Shown here: positions 24,840-34,447 of the stretch, piece by piece
How positions within the stretch are numbered: position 1 is the first letter of the stretch
Layout of the letters: every line of letters starts with the position of its first letter
Assembly (NCBI GenBank): GCA_004296885.1
Contig: SCVN01000020.1
Location: 1-64,000, forward strand
DNA length: 64,000 bases
Reading direction: 5' to 3'
Origin: Nitrospirota bacterium
GTDB taxonomy: Bacteria; Nitrospirota; Nitrospiria; Nitrospirales; Nitrospiraceae
Position numbers and translations under genes: made by a program
Notes under the pieces: model-generated
Database searches by the model: none
What the model saw: only the letters and a program-made list of their open reading frames with translations
Told to the model about the DNA's origin: nothing

Positions 24840-26612
24840 ATGAGGCATGTGACGAGTAAGGTGCTCTTAATCGCGATTGCAGCCCTGGGGATCACGATGC
24901 TCTCCGGCAGCGCAGGGGTTTCAATCTTTGCGCAAGAAGGAGGCGGCGTCCCCGAGGGCTTCAAGAAGGGTGAGCTGGCGCCGCTCCCGTCCGCGGAGAT
25001 GATCGAAGCCGGCAAGCGAGTCTATTTCACGAAGTGCGTCTGGTGTCATGGTGTGGATGGGGCTGGCGATGGGCCAGCCGCCGACCGACTCTGGCCTCGC
25101 CCGCGCAACTTCAACCAGGGGACGTTCAAGATCCGGAGGACCGCCAGCGGCGAGTTGCCGTTGTTCGATGCCAAGAAAGCGGTCGAGGCGGAAAACGACT
25201 TGTTCGCGACGGTGACCCACGGCCTCCCCGGATCGGCCATGCCTTCTTGGGAAGGCATTCTGACCGAGGAGCAACGGCTGCAGGTCTTGTCGTTTGTGAC
25301 GACCCAGCTCATCAAAGACCGCAAGTTCGACGACAAGGCGACGGAGACGCAGACCGTCCTGCAACTCGATGAGATCAAGCCGATTCCAGTCAGCAAGGAG
25401 AGCCTGGAAAAAGGCGCCCAGTTGATCGTGGACAAGAAGTGCATCGAGTGCCACGGGGTCACCGGGCGGGGGGACGGCAACGCGTTCAACCTGAAGGATG
25501 ACTGGGGTTTCCCGATTCAGCCGGCTAACTGGCACAAGTGTTGGAACTTCCGAGGGAGCCGCCAGGATCCGTACAACATCAAGAACATCTTCCGGACGTT
25601 CTCCACGGGGGTGAGCGGCACACCGATGCCGTCATTCGCGGACAACACGACGGTCGAAGAGCGGTGGCACATTGCCAACTTCGTGAACTCGCTCTGCGAG
25701 CGGGACCCCGAAGGGAACCCGTTGCCGATCGATCCGCTGACCGACAAGCCGAAGGTAAACTTCGTGATCCGGTCCGGTCCGGTGCTGGAAGGGGAGATCT
25801 CCGACGATCCGGAGAACGAGATGTGGCAGAAGCGTGAGCGCCGGATCGTGTTGTTCGGCGGGCAGATCACGCACAAGCCGAGGAATTTCGTCAACCGGAT
25901 CGACGACGTCTGGGTCAAGTCTCTGTACAACGATAAGAACATCGTGTTCCTGTTTCAGTGGGATGACCGATCCAAGAGCGTGGCCGAAGGGAAGCTGCCT
26001 TGGCAGCCCACCGAAGTGAACGTGGAGAACTACGGGGTCAAGGAACAGGCGCCGAAGACCGGCGAAGGGGATTCGATTGCCGCTCAACAGAGCAAGTATC
26101 CGGTTTACAACGACGCCTTTGCGTTCCAGTTCCCGGTGAAGTGGCAGGAATTGCCGGCCCCGATCAAGCCGCGCTACCTCTGGGGCGACCAGAAGTATCC
26201 GGTGGACATCGTGAAGTGGGAAGCCAACGGGACCATCAAGGCGTTTACAGGAACCGGCTGGGACCAGGACTTCCAGGATCGGGACGATTATACCGAGAAG
26301 CTCAAGGTCCTGAAGCAGGAGTGGAAGGATGGTCGCTGGACTTTGATGGTCAGCCGGCCCATCAAGGAAGACTATGACGAAGACACTTACTTCGAGATGG
26401 GCAAGTACATCCCGACGGTGTTCTTCGCGTGGGATGGGCACAACGGGGATGCAGGCCGCAAGATGGCCGTTTCCGCCTTCTACTACACGGTCTTGGAGCC
26501 GCCCATTCCCAGAGAGACCTACATCTATCCGACCCTGATCGCGATCGGTGTCGTGATCCTGGAAGGGTGGGTGTTGACTCGTCGGGCCAATAAGAAAAAG
26601 GGTAAAGTCTAG
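24840..26612 (+). CDS. Dihaem cytochrome c fused to an NxrC/ethylbenzene-dehydrogenase-gamma-like domain
   Basis: This 590-residue protein has a signal peptide (about 1-31) and two cytochrome c domains with C66/C69/H70 and C201/C204/H205. A domain of the EB_dh/NxrC type (about 320-560) and a C-terminal membrane anchor (565-582) with a positive tail follow. In free NxrC-like subunits the haem b ligands are Met (CMGQ) and Lys. Here the aligned Met position is Trp448 (YLWGDQ), while the Lys side is kept (K541, GRKM). Haem b may therefore be lost or bound differently. It is the last gene of the cluster, before a strong terminator. Confidence 0.85.
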   Translation: MRHVTSKVLLIAIAALGITMLSGSAGVSIFAQEGGGVPEGFKKGELAPLPSAEMIEAGKRVYFTKCVWCHGVDGAGDGPAADRLWPRPRNFNQGTFKIRRTASGELPLFDAKKAVEAENDLFATVTHGLPGSAMPSWEGILTEEQRLQVLSFVTTQLIKDRKFDDKATETQTVLQLDEIKPIPVSKESLEKGAQLIVDKKCIECHGVTGRGDGNAFNLKDDWGFPIQPANWHKCWNFRGSRQDPYNIKNIFRTFSTGVSGTPMPSFADNTTVEERWHIANFVNSLCERDPEGNPLPIDPLTDKPKVNFVIRSGPVLEGEISDDPENEMWQKRERRIVLFGGQITHKPRNFVNRIDDVWVKSLYNDKNIVFLFQWDDRSKSVAEGKLPWQPTEVNVENYGVKEQAPKTGEGDSIAAQQSKYPVYNDAFAFQFPVKWQELPAPIKPRYLWGDQKYPVDIVKWEANGTIKAFTGTGWDQDFQDRDDYTEKLKVLKQEWKDGRWTLMVSRPIKEDYDEDTYFEMGKYIPTVFFAWDGHNGDAGRKMAVSAFYYTVLEPPIPRETYIYPTLIAIGVVILEGWVLTRRANKKKGKV

Positions 26613-26636
26613 CCCGTAAGGGAAGACAAGCCTTGG

Positions 26637-26670
26637 AAAGGGGGTGGGATGGCCCACCCCCTTTTTTTTT
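26637..26670 (+). terminator. Rho-independent terminator ending the respiratory cluster
   Basis: AAAGGGGGTGGG, loop ATGG, CCCACCCCCTTT and further T (ten in a row). It lies 25 bases after the stop codon. Confidence 0.95.
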
Positions 26671-26717
26671 CTGCAGCAGTCGATGTGTTTACAGACATGA
26701 GTTCTACAATAGGGCAG

Positions 26718-27335
26718 ATGACCGGTCTGTTGCTGGCCGGGGGCAAGAGCCGCAGGATGGGGCGGGATAAGCGGTTTCTTGAGCTCGGGGGGCGGACCTT
26801 GCTGGAGCGGTCCCTGACCGTACTGGAAGGTCTGTTCGACGAGGTGATTGTGTCTGTGGCCGAACCCTTGCCCGAGTTAAAGGGTTTGCACGCCAGAGTT
26901 GTGACCGATTTGATCCCGGATTGTGCGACGATGGGGGGGCTCTATAGCGGACTCTCTAGCGCGAGCCATCCGCGCCTATTCGCGGCAGCCTGTGATATGC
27001 CCTTTCTGGCGGATTCGGTGATCCGCCGTATGGCCGATCTTGGGCAGGGCGCCGATGTGGTGATGGTCCGCCTGGCGAACGGGCTCCAGCCCATGCATGC
27101 GATTTACTCCAAGGCCTGCCTGCCGCACTTGGAGCGGATGCTCCATGCTAAAAGTCTGAGGGTACAGGACCTGGTTTCGATTTCTGATCTCTCCGTGAAG
27201 ATCCTTTCAGAAGAGGACATAAGAGCAGCAGACCCGCAGCTGCTCAGCTTCCTCAATGTGAATCAGCCGGCCGACTTGGAATTCGCCCGCAAGCTGTTTG
27301 CCGGGAAGCAAGGGGCGGCACGTGAGGGCTCATAA
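26718..27335 (+). CDS. mobA: Molybdenum cofactor guanylyltransferase (MobA)
   Basis: This protein of about 205 residues attaches GMP to molybdopterin to make the bis-MGD cofactor needed by NxrA. The nucleotide-binding LLLAGGKSRRMGRDK motif stands at the N-terminus, followed by ACDMPFL with the metal-binding Asp and a late NVNQPADL motif. The start is uncertain: ATG 26718 fits the family best (MTGLLLAGG), while ATG 26697 would add seven residues. A TACAAT box 7 bases before 26718 suggests the mRNA may be leaderless. It lies within 30 kb of nxrAB. Confidence 0.92.
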   Translation: MTGLLLAGGKSRRMGRDKRFLELGGRTLLERSLTVLEGLFDEVIVSVAEPLPELKGLHARVVTDLIPDCATMGGLYSGLSSASHPRLFAAACDMPFLADSVIRRMADLGQGADVVMVRLANGLQPMHAIYSKACLPHLERMLHAKSLRVQDLVSISDLSVKILSEEDIRAADPQLLSFLNVNQPADLEFARKLFAGKQGAAREGS

Positions 27336-27339
27336 ACCT

Positions 27340-28380
27340 ATGCGGCGATCTCTCTTGCTGATCCATCCCGGAGCTCTTGGAGATGTGCTGTTGGCCCTCT
27401 CTGCCATCCGCGCGATCCGGGCGGCTTTCCCGACGCACGAGTGCGGGCTGATTGCCGGAGAGCAAGTTGGCCGGTTGCTATTTGCTTGTGGGGAGGTGGA
27501 CCGGCTGTTCCCGCTGGAACAAGGCAGTCTGGCCGGGCTGCTGGCTGGAGCCGAATTGGTGGCTTCAGGCCTGCGTTCCTGGCTGGACAAGGCTGATTTG
27601 GCCATGGGGTGGATGAAGGATGCAGAGGGGAGCCTTGCGGCGACCCTCTACGCTCTCGGGGCTGGGAGAGTTATCATTCGGAGCCCTTTTGACGCCGGCT
27701 GTATGAACCTGCACCAGGCGGACCGGCACCTTGAGATAGTCGCCTCGATGGTCGGTGAAGAGCGAACGGCAAGGCCGCTGCGATTACCGGAGGCTATTTT
27801 GCAAGCTGCCACGGCTAGTTTGGCAGAGGCGGGAGTCCGGAAAGAGCAGATGCTCGTAGCGGTGCATCCGGGCAGCGGGAGCCCTCACAAATGTTGCGAG
27901 CCCGGATGGTTTGTCAAACTGGTTGCGCAGTTGCAAGCTCTTGGCGCCGTACCGCTCTTGCTGGCTGGACCGGCTGATACAGAGCAGGTCCAAGCAATCC
28001 AACGGTCCTGCGCAGCATCGCCCTTGGTGTTCGGGGGACAGGAGTTGATCTCGGTGGCAGCATTGATGGCTCAGGTTGCTCTGTATGTCGGGCACGATTC
28101 GGGGATCACTCACTTGGCTGCCTGTTTGGATGTGCCGACGATCGCACTCTTCGGGCCGACCGACCCAGAACGATGGGCTCCCCGTGGCCGTCACGTCGAG
28201 ATCTTAAGCGGAGCCCCTTGTCTCTGCAACGAGTGGAACAGGGTTCAGACTTGCACCGAGAAGCGTTGCTTACAGGTACCGATCGAACAGGTGATCGAGA
28301 GTTGTCTTGGAGGACTTCGGGCTAGAGCGAAAAGCACGTCCGCAGATCAGTTTCGCAGTTCCTTGTCTTGTCATGCCTGA
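27340..28380 (+). CDS. Glycosyltransferase family 9 (heptosyltransferase-like)
   Basis: This protein of 346 residues has the N-terminal HPGALGDVLLALSAIRAIR motif, AVHPGSGSPHKCCEPGWF in the middle and the closing GHDSGITHLAACLDVPTIALFGPT. All are hallmarks of ADP-heptose:LPS heptosyltransferases. It transfers a sugar to lipopolysaccharide core in the cytoplasm. It starts 4 bases after mobA and is probably co-transcribed with it. The exact sugar cannot be told. Confidence 0.88.
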   Translation: MRRSLLLIHPGALGDVLLALSAIRAIRAAFPTHECGLIAGEQVGRLLFACGEVDRLFPLEQGSLAGLLAGAELVASGLRSWLDKADLAMGWMKDAEGSLAATLYALGAGRVIIRSPFDAGCMNLHQADRHLEIVASMVGEERTARPLRLPEAILQAATASLAEAGVRKEQMLVAVHPGSGSPHKCCEPGWFVKLVAQLQALGAVPLLLAGPADTEQVQAIQRSCAASPLVFGGQELISVAALMAQVALYVGHDSGITHLAACLDVPTIALFGPTDPERWAPRGRHVEILSGAPCLCNEWNRVQTCTEKRCLQVPIEQVIESCLGGLRARAKSTSADQFRSSLSCHA

Positions 28381-28442
28381 GAGGTTGTGTTAGATTCACC
28401 CGCTGGTTTTTTGCTAGACAAAAGAAGGAGTTCGGCCAGGTT

Positions 28443-30200
28443 GTGTCTCACGATATTGTGCAGGAAAAAGTCATCGACGCCCTCCAGGATGCCTTGCAGG
28501 AAGCCAAGCGCAAGGGGCAATTAAGAGTGGAATCGATTCCGACCCTGACGCTGGATCTACCCAAGCGGCCGGAATGGGGCGACCTGGCTTCGACGGTGGC
28601 CATGAGTCTCGCGCCATCCGAACGGCGGGCTCCCTATGATGTCGCCCAGATCATTCTCGATAATATTGTCAGGCGCGAGGTGTTGTTCGATCGAGTTGAG
28701 ATAGCCAAGCCCGGCTTTTTGAACATGACGGTCAAGCGCGACCTCTGGTTGGAGGTATTGGCGGAGATCGAAGCGCGAGGGCAGGCCTATGGGCGGACGA
28801 CGATGGGTCAGGGGCGACGCGTACTGGTGGAATACGTCAGCGCGAACCCGACCGGGCCCCTCCACGTCGGTCATGGGCGTGGGGCTGCTGTTGGACAGGC
28901 GATTGCCAAACTGCTGCAAGCGACAGGCTATGAAGTGGTGCAGGAGTACTATATCAATGACGCCGGTCGCCAGATGAAACTGCTTGGAACATCTGTGTAT
29001 GCCAAGTATCTGGAATTGCTCGGTCGGCCCGTGTCGTTCCCCGAGGATGGGTATCGCGGCGCCTACATTGAGACGGTGGCTGCGCAGGTGCGTGAGCAGG
29101 CGGGGGAGTCGCTGCTCAACCTTCCGACCGAACAGGCGGAGCAACGGTGCCGGGAGCTGGCCTACAAGGATTTGCTCGAAAAGATCCGACAGGATCTCCG
29201 ATCCTTCGGCATCGAGTTCGACGCCTGGTTCAGCGAAGCTTCCTTGCTGGCGTCCGGGGGGGTTGAACAAGTGCTGGCCGATCTCCGCGCGCGCGATTTG
29301 CTGTTCGAACAGGATGGAGCCTGGTGGTTTCGGTCATCGTCATTTGGCGACGAGAAGGATCGGGTTGTGCGGAAGCAGGAAGGGGACTACACCTATCTGG
29401 CGTCGGATATCGCCTACCATCGGGATAAGCTCCAGCGCGGTTATGATCTGCTGATCGATGTCTGGGGCGCGGACCATCACGGGTATATCCCGAGGATGGA
29501 AGCGGTGGTGCAGGCCTATGGCTATCCCAAGGAACGGCTACGGGTGGTCCTCGTCCAGATGGTCAATCTGCTGCGCGGGGGCCGGAAGGTGGAAATGTCC
29601 AAACGCGCCGGCGAGTTTATTACCATGCGCGAGGTGATGGACGAGGTAGGCGCGGACGCGGCCAAGTTTTTCTTCCTGATGCGCCGGTCGGACACGCATC
29701 TGGACTTTGACCTGGAATTGGCCAAGCAACAGTCGGCAGAGAATCCCGTCTACTATGTCCAGTATGCGCACGCGCGGATCGCGAGTCTCTTTCGGGTGGC
29801 CGAAGAACGGGGTTTGCCGGTGCCGAAACCGAGTGCGGCGGACTTGTCGCTGCTGCGTGACCCGGATGAGTTCGTGCTGATCCGGAAGCTCTCAGCTTAT
29901 CCGTCCGTGGTCCAGGGCAGCGCGGCGGCTCTGGAGCCCCACCGGTTGACCTTCTATCTGCAGGAGCTGGCCGGCCTACTGCACACATTCTACTTCAAGC
30001 ATCGTATCATGCCGGTGGCCGCGGATCAGGACGTCGCCGAGGCCGCTGCGTTCGTCAAAGATGCGAGCGAGATGGGCAAGCAGCGGGAGCAAGTCAGCCC
30101 CGGCTTGACGGGAGCCAGGTTGGCGTTGATGTATGCCGTGCAGCAGGTGCTCCGCAACGGCCTGGAGCTCCTCGGGATCTCCGCCCCCGAGCGGATGTGA
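28443..30200 (+). CDS. argS: Arginyl-tRNA synthetase
   Basis: This class I synthetase of 585 residues charges tRNA-Arg. It has an N-terminal Add-1 domain (about 1-90), the HIGH-type motif HVGH (141-144, within ANPTGPLHVGHGRG), the KMSKS-type MSKR (385-388) and a C-terminal anticodon-binding DALR-type domain. GTG 28443 was chosen. An open frame reaches back to 28368 but adds residues not seen in the family; AAGGAG lies about 12 bases before the GTG. It is a housekeeping gene. Confidence 0.96.
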   Translation: MSHDIVQEKVIDALQDALQEAKRKGQLRVESIPTLTLDLPKRPEWGDLASTVAMSLAPSERRAPYDVAQIILDNIVRREVLFDRVEIAKPGFLNMTVKRDLWLEVLAEIEARGQAYGRTTMGQGRRVLVEYVSANPTGPLHVGHGRGAAVGQAIAKLLQATGYEVVQEYYINDAGRQMKLLGTSVYAKYLELLGRPVSFPEDGYRGAYIETVAAQVREQAGESLLNLPTEQAEQRCRELAYKDLLEKIRQDLRSFGIEFDAWFSEASLLASGGVEQVLADLRARDLLFEQDGAWWFRSSSFGDEKDRVVRKQEGDYTYLASDIAYHRDKLQRGYDLLIDVWGADHHGYIPRMEAVVQAYGYPKERLRVVLVQMVNLLRGGRKVEMSKRAGEFITMREVMDEVGADAAKFFFLMRRSDTHLDFDLELAKQQSAENPVYYVQYAHARIASLFRVAEERGLPVPKPSAADLSLLRDPDEFVLIRKLSAYPSVVQGSAAALEPHRLTFYLQELAGLLHTFYFKHRIMPVAADQDVAEAAAFVKDASEMGKQREQVSPGLTGARLALMYAVQQVLRNGLELLGISAPERM

Positions 30201-30215
30201 AGATGGCCTTCGACT

Positions 30216-31400
30216 ATGCTTGAGTTCACAGTGCAGCAGACGGATATGGGCGGATCGGCGCGTGTGGGTGTGCTCAAAACGGCCCATGGGACGATCGAGA
30301 CCCCTGCGTTCATGCCGGTCGGTTCCCTGGGGGCCGTCAAGGGGATTGGTCCCGAGGACCTGGCGGGACTCGGATTTCGATTAATCCTGAACAACGCCTA
30401 CCATCTGTACCTGCGTCCGGGGCATCGGGTGATTGAGGAACTGGGAGGATTGCACTCGTTCACGGGCTGGCCCGGGGCGATCCTGACCGACAGCGGCGGG
30501 TTTCAAGTGTTCAGCCTGGCGAAGCTCTGTCGGGTGACGGACGAAGGGGTGACATTTCAATCCCATGTGGACGGCTCTTCCCATCACATTACGCCGGAGC
30601 GGGCGATCGAGATTCAGGAGGCCTTGGGGGCCGACATCATTATGGCGTTCGATGAATGCGTGGCGCTTCCGTCTTCCCGCGAACGGGTCCACGAGGCGTT
30701 GCAACGGACGGGCGCTTGGGCCCGCCGTTGCCAGGCGGCGCGGCGCCGATCCGACCAGGCTTTGTTCGGGATCGTCCAGGGTGGGCATGACCCGGCTCTG
30801 CGCGTCGAGTCTGCGCAGGACTTGGTCTCGCTGGGGTTCGACGGGTACGCGGTCGGAGGGCTCTCCGTAGGGGAAGAGAAGTCCGTCATGTACTCGATGC
30901 TGGACGCAACCGTTCCTGAATTGCCGGCCGGGCGGCCCCGATATTTGATGGGGGTCGGACTGCCGGAAGATTTGGTCGAAGGAGTGGCCAGGGGCATCGA
31001 TTTGTTCGACTGCGTGGTGCCGACCAGGCATGGGCGTACCGGTTGGCTGTTCACGGCCGATGGGCGGGTGCTGATCAAGCAAGCCCGCTATGCCAAGGAC
31101 GAGCGCCCGATCGATCCAGCCTGTTGCTGTCCGGTCTGCCGGAAGCATTCGCGGGCGTACTTGCACCATTTGTTTGGAGTCAAGGAGATGTTGGGGGTGC
31201 GCCTCAACACCTTGCACAATTTGTATTATTTTGCCGACTTGATGCGGCAAATCCGCTCCGCCATTGCTGCCGGCTCGTTCGCTGCGTTTCGGCGGGAATT
31301 TCACGCGAAGCGGGAAGCGGCCGGCGTCGTCGGAGCGGACGATGCGGCTGATCGTGGTGGGATCGAAGAACTAGCAGCGGTGCAGGAGGGGAAGCGGTGA
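30216..31400 (+). CDS. tgt: Queuine tRNA-ribosyltransferase
   Basis: This protein of 394 residues exchanges guanine-34 of tRNAs with GUN anticodons for the queuosine precursor. LTDSGGFQVFSL with the catalytic Asp, FGIVQGG, the nucleophile Asp in FDCVVPTRHGRTG and the zinc site CCCPVC with a following His are all visible. It begins the conserved tgt-yajC-secD-secF order and overlaps yajC by 4 bases. Confidence 0.97.
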   Translation: MLEFTVQQTDMGGSARVGVLKTAHGTIETPAFMPVGSLGAVKGIGPEDLAGLGFRLILNNAYHLYLRPGHRVIEELGGLHSFTGWPGAILTDSGGFQVFSLAKLCRVTDEGVTFQSHVDGSSHHITPERAIEIQEALGADIIMAFDECVALPSSRERVHEALQRTGAWARRCQAARRRSDQALFGIVQGGHDPALRVESAQDLVSLGFDGYAVGGLSVGEEKSVMYSMLDATVPELPAGRPRYLMGVGLPEDLVEGVARGIDLFDCVVPTRHGRTGWLFTADGRVLIKQARYAKDERPIDPACCCPVCRKHSRAYLHHLFGVKEMLGVRLNTLHNLYYFADLMRQIRSAIAAGSFAAFRREFHAKREAAGVVGADDAADRGGIEELAAVQEGKR

Positions 31401-31726
31401 GCATGATGGCATCAGTGGCCTGGGCACAGGGAACGCAAGGCGGCGGCACAGGTCCGGGATCCTCGTTGCTGTCGCTGGTGCCGTTCGTACTGATCTTTAT
31501 CGTCTTTTATTTTTTGCTGATTCTGCCCCAGCAGAAGCGCCAGAAAAAATTGAAGGCGATGTTGGAGGCGCTCAAGAAGGGCGATAAGGTGGTAACGTCC
31601 GGCGGCATCTGGGGCACGGTCACCAATTTGGGCAAAGAAACGGTGACGCTGCAGATCTCGGACAATACCAAGATCAAGGTTCAGCGGGAATCCATTTCCC
31701 GGCTTCGGGCGGATGAAGAAGAATAG
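31397..31726 (+). CDS. yajC: Preprotein translocase subunit YajC
   Basis: This 109-residue protein has a short N-terminal part, one membrane span (about 25-45, ending LLILPQQKRQKK) and a small cytoplasmic domain (VVTSGGIWGTV). It associates with SecDF-YidC. GTG start overlaps the tgt stop. Confidence 0.95.
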   Translation: MSMMASVAWAQGTQGGGTGPGSSLLSLVPFVLIFIVFYFLLILPQQKRQKKLKAMLEALKKGDKVVTSGGIWGTVTNLGKETVTLQISDNTKIKVQRESISRLRADEEE

Positions 31727-31770
31727 CGAGGATTCCGTCAGGCGGGGCCGTTTCAACGATTGAGGGACGA

Positions 31771-33414
31771 ATGAAGAAGGTCGGCGGACGATTTGCATTG
31801 CTGGGCATCGTACTGGTGCTTTCGGTGGCGTTTTTTCTTCCCTCCTATCCTCGGCTGTATCAGGCCCTGCCTGACTGGTCGAAGAAGGTCCTTCCGACCA
31901 AGGGCATCACCCTGGGCCTGGATCTGCAGGGGGGGATCCATCTGGTTCTGGAGGTCGAGGAGGAACGGGCGGTGGAGATCGCCGTGGACCGGTCCGTCAC
32001 GGCCATGCAGGATCTGCTGGTCGACAAAAAAATTCCCGTCGAGTCGGTTAAGCGGACCGGGTCCTCCCAGGTCACGCTTGCCTTTCAGAACGCGGATCTG
32101 AAGACTCAGATCCAAAAACTTATGGAGGATTTCCCTTCCTTCTATGAGTTGGAACAGAAGAGCACGGGCGGCAGTCTGGTTTATGAATTGCGCGAAGGGG
32201 AGATTAAGCGGATCAAGGATTCGGCCATCAACCAGGCCTTGGAGACGATCCGGAACCGGATCGACCAATTCGGCGTGGCCGAACCGCTGATCCAGCGACA
32301 GGGACTCAAGCAGATCGTCGTCCAGCTTCCGGGCATTACCGAGCCGAAGCGGGCGAAGGATCTGATCAAGGAAACGGCGCTATTGGAGTTCAAGCTCTTG
32401 GACGAGTCCAGTAAGTTGGCCATGGATCTGCCGCAGCGAATCCCGAAAGGCAAGGAAGACGAGGTTCTCAAGCAGATCGCCGGACAACTTCCGGAAGGGG
32501 ACCAGATCCTGTTCGAGAAAGTGATCGAAAAGGACACGGGCCGAGAATTCCGCACGCCGTTCCTGGTCAAGAAGCGTGTGATGCTGGCCGGGGATGTGCT
32601 GAGCGATGCGCGCGTTTCGATCGGGCAGTTCAACGAGCCCTACGTGTCGGTGACCTTCGATGCCAAGGGCGCCCGGGAGTTCGAGCGCATCACATCCGAG
32701 AACGTCAAGAAGCGTATGGCGATCGTGCTGGACAATACCATCTATTCCGCCCCCGTCATTCAGGAGCGAATCAGCGGAGGGCGGGCGCAGATCAGCGGCA
32801 CCTTCACCATGCAGGAAGCCAACGATCTGGCGATCGTGCTCCGGGCCGGCGCCTTGCCCGCCCCGCTGAAGATCATCCAGGATCTGACCGTCGGCCCTTC
32901 GTTGGGGCGCGACTCGATCGAGAAGGGGGTCCGTGCCACCCTGTTCGCGGGCGGCTTGGTCGTCCTTTTTATGATGGTCTATTACCGGCTCTCGGGCGTC
33001 ATCGCCGATTTCGCCTTGGCGTTGAACCTGATCTGCCTGATCGGGTCGCTGGCCGGATTGAATGCAACTCTCACGCTGCCCGGCATCGCAGGGATCATTC
33101 TGACCATCGGCATGGGAGTGGATTCCAACGTCTTGATCTTCGAGCGTATCCGCGAAGAGTTGCGGCAGGGTAAGCCGGTACGTCTGGCGATCGATGGGGG
33201 CTATGACAAGGCGTTGCTGACGATCATCGACTCCCACGTGACCACCTTAATTACGGGCCTGGCGTTGTTCCTGTTCGGGACCGGGCCGATCAAGGGGTTT
33301 GCGGTCACGCTCTGCCTGGGGATTGCAATCAACCTGTTCACCGCGCTGGTCGGCACGAAAGTGGTCTTTGACACGTTGAATCAGCGCCGCAAAGTCGAAC
33401 AATTGAGCATTTAG
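31771..33414 (+). CDS. secD: Protein-export membrane protein SecD
   Basis: This 547-residue protein has a first span at about residues 10-27, the GLDLQGGIHLVLEV motif (P1 domain start), a large periplasmic domain and five clustered spans in the C-terminal 200 residues with GIAGIILTIGMGVDSNVLIFERIREE. With SecF it uses the proton gradient to complete Sec export, relevant here because so many products are exported. Confidence 0.97.
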   Translation: MKKVGGRFALLGIVLVLSVAFFLPSYPRLYQALPDWSKKVLPTKGITLGLDLQGGIHLVLEVEEERAVEIAVDRSVTAMQDLLVDKKIPVESVKRTGSSQVTLAFQNADLKTQIQKLMEDFPSFYELEQKSTGGSLVYELREGEIKRIKDSAINQALETIRNRIDQFGVAEPLIQRQGLKQIVVQLPGITEPKRAKDLIKETALLEFKLLDESSKLAMDLPQRIPKGKEDEVLKQIAGQLPEGDQILFEKVIEKDTGREFRTPFLVKKRVMLAGDVLSDARVSIGQFNEPYVSVTFDAKGAREFERITSENVKKRMAIVLDNTIYSAPVIQERISGGRAQISGTFTMQEANDLAIVLRAGALPAPLKIIQDLTVGPSLGRDSIEKGVRATLFAGGLVVLFMMVYYRLSGVIADFALALNLICLIGSLAGLNATLTLPGIAGIILTIGMGVDSNVLIFERIREELRQGKPVRLAIDGGYDKALLTIIDSHVTTLITGLALFLFGTGPIKGFAVTLCLGIAINLFTALVGTKVVFDTLNQRRKVEQLSI

Positions 33415-33445
33415 CGGTTTCGTCCGAGCTGCGAGAGGGGAATGC

Positions 33446-34363
33446 ATGTTCGAGATTTTGGGGAAGACCAATATTGATTTCATGGGCAAGCGGAAGATCG
33501 CGTTTGTTTTTTCGGGCGTGCTGGTTCTGCTGGGCATCGTGGCCGTGATTCAGATCGCCCGGGGAGCCGCCAACCTCGGGATCGACTTCGCGGGCGGGAC
33601 CGCCGTGCAGTTGAAATTCGACCAGCCCATCCCCATCGACGAGGCGCGCAAGGCGCTGGAGTCAAACGGGCTCGCCAATGCGGACTTACAGGAGTTCGTC
33701 GAGGCCAACAAGCTCCTGGTTCGGGTCAAAACCTCGACCACCATCGAGGAAAAAGTAGCGGACCGGGTCGTTGCCGTCTTCACCAAGGAATTTCCGAACA
33801 ACAAGTTTGTGGTGGACGCCTCCACAGAGATTGGCCCCACGATCGGGCAGAAATTACAGCAGGATGCGTTGATCGCTATCCTGGTGTCCTTCCTCGGCAT
33901 TATTCTGTATATCGCGGCACGCTTCGAGTTCCGCTTCGGCGTGGCGGCGGCACTCTCTACGTTTCATGATGTGCTGGCCGTGCTGGGCGCGTTTTATATC
34001 CTGGACAAGGAAATCACCTTGCTGGTCGTAACGGCCCTGCTGACGCTGGCCGGGTATTCGCTCACGGATACGGTTGTCGTGTTCGACCGGATACGCGAAA
34101 ATCTCCGCGTACGCCGTCGGGATAACATGGAAGCCGTGATCAACAACGGGATCAATCAGGTCTTGAGCCGGACAATCGTAACCAGTCTGACGGTTGTGTT
34201 GGTGCTGATTCCATTGACCCTGGCCGGGGGCGAAGTCCTGCACGACTTTTCTTTGGCGCTCCTTTGGGGAGTCATTTTCGGGACCTATTCCTCGGTCTTT
34301 GTCGCCAGCCCCTTGCTGCTGATCTGGCCAGGCCGGGAGGGGCGGCTGCTCAAGCGAGGGTAG
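33446..34363 (+). CDS. secF: Protein-export membrane protein SecF
   Basis: This 305-residue protein has a first span (about 17-36), the NLGIDFAGGTAVQL motif, a short periplasmic domain, then five spans with YSLTDTVVVFDRIRENLR. It forms the SecDF complex with the gene 31 bases upstream. Confidence 0.97.
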   Translation: MFEILGKTNIDFMGKRKIAFVFSGVLVLLGIVAVIQIARGAANLGIDFAGGTAVQLKFDQPIPIDEARKALESNGLANADLQEFVEANKLLVRVKTSTTIEEKVADRVVAVFTKEFPNNKFVVDASTEIGPTIGQKLQQDALIAILVSFLGIILYIAARFEFRFGVAAALSTFHDVLAVLGAFYILDKEITLLVVTALLTLAGYSLTDTVVVFDRIRENLRVRRRDNMEAVINNGINQVLSRTIVTSLTVVLVLIPLTLAGGEVLHDFSLALLWGVIFGTYSSVFVASPLLLIWPGREGRLLKRG

Positions 34364-34387
34364 GAGGAAGTTTCATGTTACCTTTGC

Positions 34388-34416
34388 TTGACATTCAAGA
34401 GAAGCCGAATGAAAAT
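34388..34416 (+). promoter_or_regulatory. Possible promoter of the histidine kinase gene
   Basis: A perfect TTGACA is followed after 17 bases by GAAAAT, a poor -10. It lies in the 84-base gap between secF and the kinase start at 34448. Confidence 0.35.
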
Positions 34417-34447
34417 GAGCACATAGAAAGGATGATTTGTTACCTAA

